DNA of 64,000 bases from Caulobacter sp. SL161 (GCF_026672375.1 NZ_JAPPRA010000001.1:2542001-2606000); one strand, 5' to 3'; shown: positions 1-8,043, numbered from the stretch's first letter. Numbers and translations: made by a program. Notes: generated by a model from the sequence alone, not told the origin.

Positions 1-40
1 GCGCCTCCACGATCAGGCGCAGGGAAATCGGCGCGGTCAT
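1..40 (-). CDS. 5' end of an unidentified gene leaving the window
   Basis: An ATG at 40-38 on the minus strand opens a reading frame that begins MTAPISLRLIVEA and runs off the left edge. Only 13 codons are visible, so no family can be assigned. It lies just downstream of, and in the same direction as, the aldehyde dehydrogenase gene, so the two may be co-transcribed. No strong Shine-Dalgarno sequence is seen before this ATG, so the start is provisional. Confidence 0.4.
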   Translation of the reverse strand, partial: MTAPISLRLIVEA

Positions 41-73
41 GCGGCCGCTTGGAGCATACCGCGCCGTGATTGG

Positions 74-1531
74 CTACTTCTTGATCTGCCCCGCCAGATA
101 CTTGCGGATCCCCTCGCCGTAGGGCGGGCGCAGACCCAGCATCGGCGCGATGTCCTTCTTCAGCTGCTGGAACACCGCCTTGCGGTGGCTGAACTCGCGG
201 AAGCCGTCATAGCCGTGATAGGCACCCATGCCGGCCGGACCGATACCGCCGAACGGCAGATTCTCCTGGGCCACATGGAAGATCACGTCATTGACCGTGA
301 CGCCGCCGCTGGTGGTGCGCTCCAGCACCCGGTCCTTCTCGGCCTCGTCGGTCCCGAACCAATAGAGCGCCAATGGGCGGTCGTGGGCGTTCACATAGTC
401 GACCGCCTCGTCGACGGTCTTGTAGCCCTTCACCGGCAGCACAGGACCGAAGATCTCTTCCTGCATCACCTTCATGTCGTCGGTGGGGTCGAGGATCAGG
501 GTCGGCGGAATCTTGCGGTGCTCCTGCTGCGACAGGTCCTCGCCGGCCGGATTGATCTCGATAACCCGCGCGCCCTTGGCGCGAGCGTCGTCGACATAGC
601 CCTTGACCCGGTCATAGTGGCGCTGGGCGACCACAGCCGTGTAGTCGGGATTGTCCTTGATCGTCGGGAAGTAACGGCTCACCGCCGCCTGGGCTTCCTT
701 GACGAAGGTCTCGACATCTTCCTGCGGGGCCAGGACATAGTCGGGCGCCAGGCAGATCTGGCCGGCGTTGAGGGTCTTGCCGTTCATCACCCGAGCTGCG
801 GCGGTCGCCATGTCGGCGCCGCGCGAGAGGATCACGGGGCTCTTGCCGCCCAACTCGAGAGTGACGGGAACAAGGTTTTCGGCGGCGGCGCGCATCACGT
901 GCTTGGCTACCGAGGTCGCGCCGGTGAACACTAGGTGGTCGAAGGCCAGGCCCGAGAACGCCTGCCCGACCTCCGGCCCACCGACGAAGACGGCGACTTC
1001 TTCCTCGTTGAACGCCTTGGCGAACATGGCCTTCAGCAGTTCCGACGTCGCGGGCGTGAACTCGGACGGCTTGATCATCGCGCGGTTGCCGGCGGCGAAC
1101 ACGCCCGCCAGCGGTGCAAACGTCAGGTTGACCGGGAAGTTCCAGGGGCTGATCACACCGACCACGCCCTTGGGCTGCCAATGCACCGTCGCCTTTGCCC
1201 CGAACAGGCCCAGGATCGCCGGCGTCGTCTTGTGCTTCTCCGGCTTCATCCACTTGGTCAGATGCTCGCGGGCGTGCTTCAGCGGACCGATCGAGCCGGC
1301 CACGTCCGTCAGCGACGTCGCCTCGGGCGATCGGGAGCCGAAGTCTTGATTCACCGCCTTGGCGATCTCGGCCTGGTGCCCGACCAGCAGGTCAATGCAC
1401 CGGTTCAGCCATTGGATTCGCTTCTCAGCGCTGGGCGGACCGTCCCGAAGATGGGCGGCCTTCTGGCGCTGCAACACGTCGTTCATCACCGCCTTGTGCG
1501 CGTCGGAAGACAAATTAACCGGTGCGTTCAT
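74..1531 (-). CDS. calB: coniferyl aldehyde dehydrogenase (ALDH superfamily)
   Basis: NAD(P)-dependent aldehyde dehydrogenase of 485 residues, most like the coniferyl aldehyde dehydrogenases that oxidise coniferaldehyde to ferulate during lignin-monomer catabolism; a wider substrate range is possible. Visible motifs are the Rossmann segment PWNFPVN near residue 130, the catalytic glutamate in ELGGKSP (E226), the catalytic cysteine in NAGQICLAPDY (C260), and EEIFGPVLPV in the C-terminal half. Length is normal and the protein is intact. It is transcribed away from the diguanylate cyclase gene, and the 194-bp gap between them carries both promoters. The calB name rests on family resemblance; a different aldehyde specificity cannot be excluded. 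Confidence 0.8.
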   Translation of the reverse strand: MNAPVNLSSDAHKAVMNDVLQRQKAAHLRDGPPSAEKRIQWLNRCIDLLVGHQAEIAKAVNQDFGSRSPEATSLTDVAGSIGPLKHAREHLTKWMKPEKHKTTPAILGLFGAKATVHWQPKGVVGVISPWNFPVNLTFAPLAGVFAAGNRAMIKPSEFTPATSELLKAMFAKAFNEEEVAVFVGGPEVGQAFSGLAFDHLVFTGATSVAKHVMRAAAENLVPVTLELGGKSPVILSRGADMATAAARVMNGKTLNAGQICLAPDYVLAPQEDVETFVKEAQAAVSRYFPTIKDNPDYTAVVAQRHYDRVKGYVDDARAKGARVIEINPAGEDLSQQEHRKIPPTLILDPTDDMKVMQEEIFGPVLPVKGYKTVDEAVDYVNAHDRPLALYWFGTDEAEKDRVLERTTSGGVTVNDVIFHVAQENLPFGGIGPAGMGAYHGYDGFREFSHRKAVFQQLKKDIAPMLGLRPPYGEGIRKYLAGQIKK

Positions 1532-1725
1532 GGACTGGTTGCTCCTCCCAAGGTCCGGCCGATCGGCGCGGAACTCATCTTATCAATGATCACCATGCGG
1601 GAGGCGACGCTAAGACGCAAGTGAACGTCGTTCGTTCTTAACGCCTCGTAAGAACTCTGCGGCTTAAGCTGCGAACCCAAGCGATCGGCATTGCCGCAAG
1701 GGCAACGTCATCGAGGGAAGAGAAC

Positions 1726-2787
1726 ATGTCGGACGTCGAAACCACGCTGCGCGGTCCAGAGGCCTACAAGATCGCCTCGCGCGCTCTGGAGCTAATGGAA
1801 CGACATCAGGTCTGGCCGACCGCGCTGAACTTCGAGCTCTGGACGCACTATGTGGCCGACCCGAATGGCGCGCTGGCGCGTGAGCTGACCCGACTGATCT
1901 CGCTGGGCGAGCCGATGACCGAACTGGTCAGCGAAGAGCTTGCCGCGACCTTCCTGCCCAAGGCGCGTCTGAACGAACAGATCCGCGATGCGGGCGACAT
2001 TCTCTCCAAGGAACTGGAGGCGGTTTCCAAGGCGATCCAGAACGCCCAGAAGTCCAACGCCGCCTTCGGAAAGGAACTGGCCGGCGCGAGCAAGAGCCTG
2101 GACACCCAGACCGACGTCGCCGCCATCAAGGCGGTGGTCGGCAGCATCGCCGAAGCCACCCGCCGGGTGCACAAGGAAAACCAGTCGCTCGAGGCGCGTC
2201 TCGCCGACTCCACCGCCGAAGTCGAACGCCTGCGCGAACACCTGGAGCAGGTGCGACGTGACGCAACGACCGACGGCCTGACCAATCTAGCCAACCGCAA
2301 GGCCTTCGACGAGGAACTGGACCGCGCCTGCACCGAGGCCGAGGAAGGTGGCACGACCATCTGTCTGGCGGTGCTCGATATCGACCACTTCAAGGGCTTC
2401 AACGACACCTGGGGCCACCAGACGGGCGACCAGGTCATCCGCTATGTCGCTTCGGTCATCGGCCGTGTCGCCGCCCCGCCCCGCTTCGCCGCCCGCTACG
2501 GCGGTGAAGAGTTCGCCATGATTTTCCCGCGCGAAGCCGCCTCGGTGGTGGCGACCACGCTGGAGGAAATCCGCGTCGAGGTGTCGTCGCGCATGCTCAA
2601 GCGCCGCTCGACCAACGAGGACCTCGGCGCAATCACGGTGTCCTCGGGTTTCGCCGAGCGTAAGCCGGGCGAGTCGGGCCACTCGGTGATGGAGCGGGCG
2701 GACGCTGCGCTCTACGCCTCCAAGCGTGGTGGCCGCAATCGCGTGACGGCCGCGGAGTCCATGCCCGGCGCCGCCTACGCCGCCTGA
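1726..2787 (+). CDS. dgcB: diguanylate cyclase, DgcB-type
   Basis: GGDEF-domain enzyme of 353 residues that makes c-di-GMP from two GTP. Residues about 1-80 form a helical head and about 85-180 look coiled-coil (heptad-rich, polar), followed by a GGDEF domain from about 183. Visible are DGLTNLANR at 183, the metal-binding LDIDHFKGFNDTWGH near 217, and the active-site loop GGEEF at 259-263. The four residues where an RxxD inhibitory site would lie (250-253) read APPR, so the canonical product-inhibition site is absent. There is no membrane segment or receiver domain. Architecture and gene neighbourhood match Caulobacter DgcB, which promotes surface attachment and holdfast formation. An SD-like GGGAAG lies 5-10 bases upstream of the ATG. 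Confidence 0.85.
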   Translation: MSDVETTLRGPEAYKIASRALELMERHQVWPTALNFELWTHYVADPNGALARELTRLISLGEPMTELVSEELAATFLPKARLNEQIRDAGDILSKELEAVSKAIQNAQKSNAAFGKELAGASKSLDTQTDVAAIKAVVGSIAEATRRVHKENQSLEARLADSTAEVERLREHLEQVRRDATTDGLTNLANRKAFDEELDRACTEAEEGGTTICLAVLDIDHFKGFNDTWGHQTGDQVIRYVASVIGRVAAPPRFAARYGGEEFAMIFPREAASVVATTLEEIRVEVSSRMLKRRSTNEDLGAITVSSGFAERKPGESGHSVMERADAALYASKRGGRNRVTAAESMPGAAYAA

Positions 2788-2814
2788 CCTTTTTCAGCAG
2801 AAGGCCTACCTTTG

Positions 2815-2845
2815 CGCCGCCGGTCCCTGATCGGCGGCGTTTCTG
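2815..2845 (+). terminator. intrinsic terminator after dgcB
   Basis: An 8-bp perfect stem, CGCCGCCG (2815-2822) with CGGCGGCG (2832-2839), is followed by TTTCTGTTT. It lies between dgcB and the SD of the next gene on the same strand. Confidence 0.6.
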
Positions 2846-2923
2846 TTTCTGAAGATTTCGCTAGCCTTCCCAAGGGGCAAAGGCGCCTAGACTCGCCCCT
2901 AACGAACACAGGGAGGCTCCGCC

Positions 2924-3727
2924 GTGGACTATCAGAAGATCCGTGTCTCGACGCAGGATGGCGTCGCCACCGTCACCCTCGCCGATCCGACCACGCTGAA
3001 CGCGGCCAGCCCGGAGGTCGCGCGCGAACTGCATCATGCCTTCTCGTCGATCGCCGCCGGCAAGATCGAGGCGCGCGCCGTGATCCTGACCGGTGAAGGT
3101 CGCGGCTTTTGCTCGGGCGCCAACCTGTCGGGCGGCGGCGCGGCCGGTCGCGAGGCGGACGTCGACGGCAAGCCCGACGCCGGCTCGGCGCTGGAAACTG
3201 TCTACAATCCGCTGATGACCCTGCTGCGCGACTTTCCTCTGCCGATCGTCACGGCCGTGAACGGTCCGGCCGCCGGCATCGGCTGCTCGATCGCGGTGAT
3301 GGGCGACCTGATCGTCGCCGCCGAGAGCGCCTATTTCCTTCAGGCGTTCCGCCGCATCGGCCTGGTGCCGGACGGCGGCTCGACCTATCTGCTGCCGCGC
3401 CTGATCGGCAAGGCGCGGGCCATGGAGATGATGCTGCTGGGCGACAAGATCCCGGCCGCCACGGCCCTCCAGTGGGGCCTGGTGAACCGCTGCGTGCCTG
3501 ATGCCGAGCTGATGACCACGGCCCACGCCCTGGCGCTGGAACTGGCCAAGGGGCCGGCCGCGCTGGGCGTCATTCGCAGGCTGGTCTGGGACAGCCTCGA
3601 CACCGACTGGACCGGCCAGTTGCACGCCGAGCGCAAGGCCCAGAAGATCGCCGGCAAGACCGAGGACTTCATCGAAGGCGTCACCGCCTTCCTTCAGAAG
3701 CGCGCGGCGGTGTTCAAGGGGCGCTAG
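2924..3727 (+). CDS. enoyl-CoA hydratase/isomerase family protein
   Basis: Crotonase-fold protein of 267 residues, probably a 2-enoyl-CoA hydratase or isomerase in fatty-acid or aromatic acyl-CoA breakdown. Oxyanion-hole segments are visible as GEGRGFCSGANLS (about 60-72) and NGPAAGIGCSIA (about 108-120), and FRRIGLVPDGGST carries the acidic residue placed as in PaaG-type isomerases and hydratases. The start is GTG at 2924, chosen because a strong GGGAGG (2911-2916) sits seven bases upstream. It stands alone on this strand; its 3' end overlaps the convergent ACT-domain gene by 14 bp. The exact substrate cannot be deduced. Confidence 0.8.
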   Translation: MDYQKIRVSTQDGVATVTLADPTTLNAASPEVARELHHAFSSIAAGKIEARAVILTGEGRGFCSGANLSGGGAAGREADVDGKPDAGSALETVYNPLMTLLRDFPLPIVTAVNGPAAGIGCSIAVMGDLIVAAESAYFLQAFRRIGLVPDGGSTYLLPRLIGKARAMEMMLLGDKIPAATALQWGLVNRCVPDAELMTTAHALALELAKGPAALGVIRRLVWDSLDTDWTGQLHAERKAQKIAGKTEDFIEGVTAFLQKRAAVFKGR

Positions 3728-4124
3728 CGGCTTTCGCCTGTAGCGTCACGAGGATCGCCACCGCCTCCTTCGCCCGTTCGACAGGCACAAAGACATGGTC
3801 GTGGTGTAGCGCCGCGACCATGTTGCAGGCGATCCCGGCCTCGGCGAGCGCACCGGATACGGCGGCGGTCAGGCCCACGCCATCGAGGGCCGAATAGACG
3901 TTCAGGGTGATCAGGGCCACGGGCGCCTCGACGGGAAACCCCGCCGCCTCCGCCGCGCTGCGCTCGAGGATCAGGCTGACGCCTTCCGCCTCGAGGAACA
4001 TCGCCAGCGGCTGCAGAAGCGTCCAATCCCGGTCGCCCGCGGCGCAGAATACGTACTGGCCGGACTTCAGCTCCGGCGTCATGCTCGCGAGCATTTCCCC
4101 AGCATCGCGAACGACTTGCGTCAC
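3714..4124 (-). CDS. ACT-domain protein
   Basis: Small protein of 136 residues that looks like a tandem ACT-type ligand-binding module: a first half around QYVFCAAGDRDWTLLQPLAM and a second around ALITLNVYSALDGVGLTAAV, resembling the stand-alone ACT proteins related to aspartokinase regulatory domains. No catalytic domain is present, so a regulatory or amino-acid-sensing role is inferred. It is the last of three minus-strand genes with glycosyltransferase and DUF6165 genes upstream; its ATG overlaps the DUF6165 stop codon by 4 bp (ATGA), indicating translational coupling. Its 3' end overlaps the convergent enoyl-CoA hydratase gene. Confidence 0.7.
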   Translation of the reverse strand: MTQVVRDAGEMLASMTPELKSGQYVFCAAGDRDWTLLQPLAMFLEAEGVSLILERSAAEAAGFPVEAPVALITLNVYSALDGVGLTAAVSGALAEAGIACNMVAALHHDHVFVPVERAKEAVAILVTLQAKAASAP

Positions 4125-4525
4125 TTTTCTGGGGTTCCGAGATAGGGCTTGTAGCTCTTTTCCTCGACGATCTCCGATCCGGCGGCTTCGTTGATGGCGC
4201 GCTTGATGGCGGCGCGCTTGTCGTTGTCGATATAGACGCGGCGGGCCAGGGCCACGAAGTCCGGCCCGAAATCCTGGCGACGCTCGCAGTCGCGCTTGCC
4301 GTCCTCGATGTCCCAGAGCGCGGCGTTGACGATGGTCAGCTCTTCGGTGAGCCGGGCGATCTCGGCGTTTTCCGGCAGGTGCTCGCGGGCCGTCGTCTCC
4401 AGCAGCGCCAACTCCTTGCGGACATTGGCCTCCTTGGCCGGATCGCCGATGCGCTGAGCCTTGACGCGCAGGATGGTGATCTTGTCGACCAGTTCGCCCG
4501 CCGAGATCGGCGCAAGGATGGACAT
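4121..4525 (-). CDS. DUF6165 family protein
   Basis: Conserved protein of 134 residues beginning MSILAPISAGELVDKITILR and rich in charged helices, matching the DUF6165 family as I recall it. No catalytic motif, signal peptide or membrane segment is visible. In other genomes such proteins are often next to glycosyltransferases or LPS genes. Here the gene begins directly after the GT9 glycosyltransferase stop and overlaps the ACT-domain gene by 4 bp, so it belongs to that operon. Function is unknown; an accessory role in envelope glycan metabolism is an inference from position only. Confidence 0.7.
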   Translation of the reverse strand: MSILAPISAGELVDKITILRVKAQRIGDPAKEANVRKELALLETTAREHLPENAEIARLTEELTIVNAALWDIEDGKRDCERRQDFGPDFVALARRVYIDNDKRAAIKRAINEAAGSEIVEEKSYKPYLGTPEK

Positions 4526-5497
4526 TCAGGACGCTCCGGAAACCAGCTTATCGAGGGTAGCCCAAGCCGCGTCGACCGGCAGGGCGCCCATATCGCTTCC
4601 GTAGTCCTCCGCGACCAGCATCTCAAGCCGCTGGGCGGCGGGACGGAACTTCACCGCCTTGCGGCGGTCCTGCTGCAGCGACAGCAAGGGCGCGCCGCCG
4701 GCCGCCAGCATGTGGCCAGGCCCGGCGTCATTGGCGACCCCGGCGGCCATGCGTCCGGCCAGGGCGATGACCAGCAGCGGGCCCCTCACCGGCAGACCGT
4801 CTGTGCGGTTGCGCTCGGGCTGCAGCGCCTGCGGAACCTCGCGGGCGGCGATCGCCGCGTCGTCGGCCTCGTCCGGGCCAAACAGGAAGACCGGCGTCCA
4901 GCCCTTGGCGAGTACGCGGCGCGCCAGTTCCAGGTAGTTCGCCAGCGGCCAGCGCTTGTCCTGTCCGCCGGCGCCAGGCGCGAGGCCGACATAGGTCGGC
5001 CCGGTCGGCAACAGAAGCTCCGCAGCCTTCAGCGCGTCGGGATGGGTCAGGGCCAGGGGCCTTGGCGCGCCCTGCCCGTCCGTCGCCAGAGCCAGCAGTC
5101 GCGCCAGACGGTCGGTCACCGCCACCGGCCAGTCCCGGCCTCTCGCCTCACGCGCGGCCGAGACGAAACGCCAGGCGGTGGCGCGACGGGCGACGCCGCT
5201 GCGGCGCAGGTTCTCCTGGGTGTCGATCACGAGATCGAACCTGCGCCCGCCGAACGGCCTGGACCACGGCAGGCTGTCCAGCGGCGCAGCGCCGTTGGCG
5301 CCCTCCAGGATCACCTCGTCGATGTAGTCCGCCACGACGGCCTTCAGCGGCCCCGTATAGACGGTCTCGCCCTTGGCGGCGCACCAGCTGATCCGCGCGC
5401 CGGGAAACGCCGCGCGCAGGCCGGCGATGAAGGGCAGCTTGATGAGCCCATCGCCGATCACCTCGGCCATCGAATACACAAGAACCGTCTGGACCAT
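4526..5497 (-). CDS. glycosyltransferase family 9 (heptosyltransferase-like)
   Basis: Protein of 323 residues with the two-lobed GT-B layout of ADP-heptose:LPS heptosyltransferases. The N-terminal lobe begins MVQTVLVYSMAEVIGDGLIK with FPGARISW; the C-terminal lobe has the typical GLAPGAGGQDKRWPL stretch (about 189-203) and the nucleotide-sugar-binding ANDAGPGHMLAAGGAP segment near 265. It probably transfers a sugar onto lipid A core or a related envelope glycan at the inner membrane face. It leads the operon GT9-DUF6165-ACT and is divergent from the TetR gene, with a palindromic operator in the shared 94-bp gap. The donor and acceptor sugars are not determinable. Confidence 0.75.
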   Translation of the reverse strand: MVQTVLVYSMAEVIGDGLIKLPFIAGLRAAFPGARISWCAAKGETVYTGPLKAVVADYIDEVILEGANGAAPLDSLPWSRPFGGRRFDLVIDTQENLRRSGVARRATAWRFVSAAREARGRDWPVAVTDRLARLLALATDGQGAPRPLALTHPDALKAAELLLPTGPTYVGLAPGAGGQDKRWPLANYLELARRVLAKGWTPVFLFGPDEADDAAIAAREVPQALQPERNRTDGLPVRGPLLVIALAGRMAAGVANDAGPGHMLAAGGAPLLSLQQDRRKAVKFRPAAQRLEMLVAEDYGSDMGALPVDAAWATLDKLVSGAS

Positions 5498-5543
5498 GGC
5501 CGTGTGTCGCCGCCTCGTCGATCACGGTCAATCACGGAAATGT

Positions 5544-5559
5544 AAGTGAGCGCTCACTT
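5544..5559. promoter_or_regulatory. perfect 16-bp palindrome, probable TetR operator
   Basis: AAGTGAGCGCTCACTT is a perfect inverted repeat located between the divergent GT9 and TetR starts, 33 bp before the TetR ATG. Size, symmetry and position fit an autoregulatory TetR-family operator. It could also control the GT9 operon. Confidence 0.65.
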
Positions 5560-5591
5560 GTATTTTCGATCCCGCCTGCGATGTTCGTCTC

Positions 5592-6152
5592 ATGAGCGCG
5601 AAACCCCGCATCGAGCGCGCGGCGCTGGAGGCCTTCGTCACCGAGGGCGTCGACGCCACGACCACCAAGACCATCGCCGCCCGGGCCGGCGTGTCCGAAG
5701 GCGCGATCTATCGCCACTGGAAGAGCAAGGACGCGCTGGCGCTGGGCCTGTTCATGGACTGCCACCGCCGCCTCTCGGCCCTGATCGCCGACGAGGCCGC
5801 CGCCGCCAGCGGCATCAAGGCCAAGGCCGCGGCGCTGGTGAAGGCCTATTGCGCGGTGGCCGACGAGGACTGGCTGCTGTTCTCGTTCCACCTGCTGCAA
5901 CTGCACCATTTCCTACCCTACTACCAGGAAGACGGCCGCGATCCGGTCACCCTGGTCGAGGACCTGATCAAGCGCGCGATGATCAACGCCGAGCTGCCGC
6001 CGGGCGACCCGCGCGTGCTGGCCGCCATGGCCATCGGCGTGATCACCCAGACCGCCCAGAACAAGGCCTATGGCCGCCTGGGCGACGACGCCCTCTCCGC
6101 CCACGCCCCGCTGATGACTGCGGCCGTCCAGGCCGTGCTGTTCGCGCGATGA
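5592..6152 (+). CDS. TetR/AcrR family transcriptional regulator
   Basis: Regulator of 186 residues. The N-terminal helix-turn-helix is clear: AALEAFVTEGVDATTTKTIA followed by ARAGVSEGAIYRHWKSKDAL (about residues 10-52). The remaining residues form the helical ligand-binding domain typical of TetR proteins, with no recognisable ligand signature. The gene sits just downstream of a perfect palindrome that is likely its own operator, and its stop codon is 15 bp before the acyltransferase ATG, so it probably represses itself and the acyltransferase in one transcript. A lipid or fatty-acyl signal is plausible from the neighbour but is only an inference. Confidence 0.8.
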   Translation: MSAKPRIERAALEAFVTEGVDATTTKTIAARAGVSEGAIYRHWKSKDALALGLFMDCHRRLSALIADEAAAASGIKAKAAALVKAYCAVADEDWLLFSFHLLQLHHFLPYYQEDGRDPVTLVEDLIKRAMINAELPPGDPRVLAAMAIGVITQTAQNKAYGRLGDDALSAHAPLMTAAVQAVLFAR

Positions 6153-6166
6153 AAGGACACCCTTCA

Positions 6167-6967
6167 ATGCGCAGCGTTTTGTTCAACGCCTACTATTGGG
6201 TTCTGTCGATCTTCTACGGCCTGTCGGCGGCCTTCGCCGCCCTGGCGCCGGGCCGGGAGGCCGTGACCTTCACCCTGCGGCTCTACAGCCGCCGGATGCT
6301 GTGGGCGCTGGACACCCTGGCCGGCGTCAAGGTGCAGGTGAAGGGCCAGGAGAACCTGCCCTCAGGGCCCTGCATCATCGCCGCCAAGCACCACAGCTGG
6401 GGCGACGGCTTTGTCATGTTCGCCCATGTCGACAACCTCAGCTTCGTCACCGGCGACCACCTGGAGAAGTTCCCGCTGGTCGGCGCGATCCTGAAAAAGT
6501 TCGGCGCCATCGTCGTCGACAGCTGCGGCGGTCCTGAAGCGCGTGAGGCGCTGTCCAAGAGCGCCGCCCAGGTCGCGGCTGAGGGCCGGCGGATCCTGAT
6601 CTATCCCGAAGGCCACCTGGCCGCGCCGGGCGAGCATTTCCGCTACCGCACGGGCGTCTACTACATGAGCAAGGACTTCGGCCTGCCGGTGGTGCCGGTG
6701 GCCACGAACCTGGGCTGCTTCTGGAAGCAGCAGGACAAGGCGAAGACACCGGGTGTGGCGACCATTGAGTTCCTACCCGCCCTGCCCCAGGGCCTGGAGA
6801 AGGACGACTTCATGCGGCTGATGCAGACGACGATCGAGGGGCGCACCAACGAACTGATCGCGCAAGCGCGCGGCGAGCCGGTGAAGCCGTCGGTGCTGGT
6901 GGAGTGGGATGGCAAGAAGAACGTGGCGGCGACAGCTCAGCCGGCCACCGCGTCCCTTCTCCCATAG
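6167..6967 (+). CDS. lysophospholipid acyltransferase family protein (PlsC-like)
   Basis: Probable 1-acyl-sn-glycerol-3-phosphate acyltransferase-type enzyme, 266 residues. An N-terminal hydrophobic stretch (about 5-30) suggests membrane attachment. The HX4D catalytic motif appears as HHSWGD in AAKHHSWGDGF, and the phosphate-binding motif as YPEGHLAAPG. I chose ATG 6167 because AAAGGA lies nine bases upstream; an ATG at 6149 overlapping the tetR stop would add six residues. The last codons (SLLP and stop) lie inside a palindromic repeat that starts at 6955, so that element defines the C-terminus. It is likely co-transcribed with the TetR gene. Whether the substrate is lysophosphatidate or another lysolipid is unknown. 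Confidence 0.75.
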   Translation: MRSVLFNAYYWVLSIFYGLSAAFAALAPGREAVTFTLRLYSRRMLWALDTLAGVKVQVKGQENLPSGPCIIAAKHHSWGDGFVMFAHVDNLSFVTGDHLEKFPLVGAILKKFGAIVVDSCGGPEAREALSKSAAQVAAEGRRILIYPEGHLAAPGEHFRYRTGVYYMSKDFGLPVVPVATNLGCFWKQQDKAKTPGVATIEFLPALPQGLEKDDFMRLMQTTIEGRTNELIAQARGEPVKPSVLVEWDGKKNVAATAQPATASLLP

Positions 6968-7059
6968 GGAGAAGGTGGTCCGAAGGACCGGATGAGGGGT
7001 CCGGGCCTAACCGGGCTGATCAGTAGCCCCTCACCCTACCCTCTCCCTCTGGGAGAGGG
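6955..7059. repeat. compound palindromic intergenic repeat
   Basis: A string of hairpins: CCTTCTCCC/GGGAGAAGG (6955-6963, 6967-6975), GGTCC/GGACC (6977-6981, 6985-6989), GAGGGG pairing with CCCCTC, and CCCTCTCCC/GGGAGAGGG (7039-7047, 7051-7059). It resembles a palindromic repeat seen in many Proteobacteria. It lies between convergent genes and could terminate both; it also supplies the stop codon of the acyltransferase. Confidence 0.7.
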
Positions 7060-7072
7060 TTCACTGAGGCCG

Positions 7073-7273
7073 TCAAACCTCGACAGGACACTCCGCCGGC
7101 ACGCTGGCGAACGTCCCCTCGGCGCGTCGCTTGGCGAAATGGGTCTGGGCGCAGCCGCTGGAGCACAGCAGGCCGGTGTCCGACCAGTAAAGCGGCGCCT
7201 CGTCCTCATGCTTGAAGCGCGGCGAACCCCACGGCAGGCCGCATTCAACGCAAGACGGTGTGCGAGCCAGCAT
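7073..7273 (-). CDS. small cysteine-rich protein at the end of the suf operon
   Basis: Unrecognised 66-residue protein. It has CxxC (C8, C11) and CxxxC (C37, C41) pairs with histidine 45 nearby, an arrangement suited to one zinc or Fe-S site. There is no signal peptide or membrane segment. The ATG overlaps the sufA stop codon (TGATG at 7271-7275), so translation is almost certainly coupled to sufA; this and the cysteine spacing are my reasons for treating it as real. Its position as the last gene of a complete suf operon suggests a role in Fe-S or zinc metabolism, but function is unknown. Confidence 0.65.
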   Translation of the reverse strand: MLARTPSCVECGLPWGSPRFKHEDEAPLYWSDTGLLCSSGCAQTHFAKRRAEGTFASVPAECPVEV

Positions 7274-7665
7274 CAGTCCAGCGCTTCTGCGGCCGGCTGG
7301 ATCGTCACGCTCTCACCGCAGCCGCAGGCGTCGGTTTCGTTGGGATTGTGGAATACGAACTTCGAAGACAGCTTGGTGACTTCGTAGTCAATCTCGGTCC
7401 CGACCAGGAACAGCACGGCCTTGGGTTCGATCAGGATGGTGACGCCCTTGTCCTCGACGACTTCGTCGATCGGGCCCTTCTCCTTGGCGTACTCGAAGAC
7501 GTACTCCTGGCCCGCGCAGCCGCCGTTCTTCACCCCGACCCGCAAGCCCGCATAGGGCTGATCGGCCTTGTCCATGATCTCTTTCACGCGGGCGGCGGCA
7601 GCCTCGGTCAGGGTGACGACCTTGGGGCGCGGACGGCGAGGACGGGCGACGATCGTGGCTTCCAT
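7273..7665 (-). CDS. sufA: Fe-S cluster assembly A-type carrier SufA/IscA/ErpA family
   Basis: HesB/IscA-type carrier of 130 residues that accepts Fe-S clusters from SufBCD and passes them to apoproteins. The three conserved cysteines are visible: GVKNGGCAGQEYVF in the middle and the C-terminal ACGCGES pair. The start is set at 7665, MEATIVARPRRPRP; the longer open frame to 7764 has no family resemblance and overlaps sufT. The basic ~15-residue N-terminal leader before the family core is typical of alphaproteobacterial members. It follows sufT by 14 bp and overlaps the downstream small Cys-rich gene by one base. Confidence 0.88.
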   Translation of the reverse strand: MEATIVARPRRPRPKVVTLTEAAAARVKEIMDKADQPYAGLRVGVKNGGCAGQEYVFEYAKEKGPIDEVVEDKGVTILIEPKAVLFLVGTEIDYEVTKLSSKFVFHNPNETDACGCGESVTIQPAAEALD

Positions 7666-7679
7666 GGCGTTTGAACCGA

Positions 7680-8036
7680 TCAGAACATGTTCAGTTGCAG
7701 CTTGGCCTCGTCGCTCATGCGCGAGGCGTCCCACGGCGGGTCGAAGGTCAGCTCGACCGTGCAAGACTTCAGTCCCGGGATCTCCATGACCGCATCCTTG
7801 ACCCAGCCCGGCATCTCGCCGGCCACCGGGCAGCCCGGCGCGGTCAGGGTCATGTCGATGGCGACGTCCTTGGAGTCGCTGACATCGACCTTGTAGATCA
7901 GGCCCAGCTCATAGATGTCGACCGGGATTTCCGGGTCATAGACGGTCTTCAGCTTTTCGATCAGCTGATCCGTCAGCCGGTTCAGCTCGTCCTGGGTCAG
8001 AGCCGTAACGGTTTCCTGGGAGGCGGCGTCGGTCAT
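7680..8036 (-). CDS. sufT: SufT / MIP18 (DUF59) Fe-S maturation protein
   Basis: Protein of 118 residues of the MIP18/DUF59 family, which takes part in Fe-S cluster delivery or maturation. The core is easy to see: VYDPEIPVDIYELGLIYKVD (about 33-52), then DMTLTAPGCPVAGEMP with the conserved cysteine, and VELTFDPPWDASRMS near the C-terminus. Length fits the suf-linked members, which are mostly a single domain. It starts seven bases after sufS and precedes sufA by 14 bp, a standard alphaproteobacterial suf order. Confidence 0.88.
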   Translation of the reverse strand: MTDAASQETVTALTQDELNRLTDQLIEKLKTVYDPEIPVDIYELGLIYKVDVSDSKDVAIDMTLTAPGCPVAGEMPGWVKDAVMEIPGLKSCTVELTFDPPWDASRMSDEAKLQLNMF

Positions 8037-8043
8037 CGGGAGC

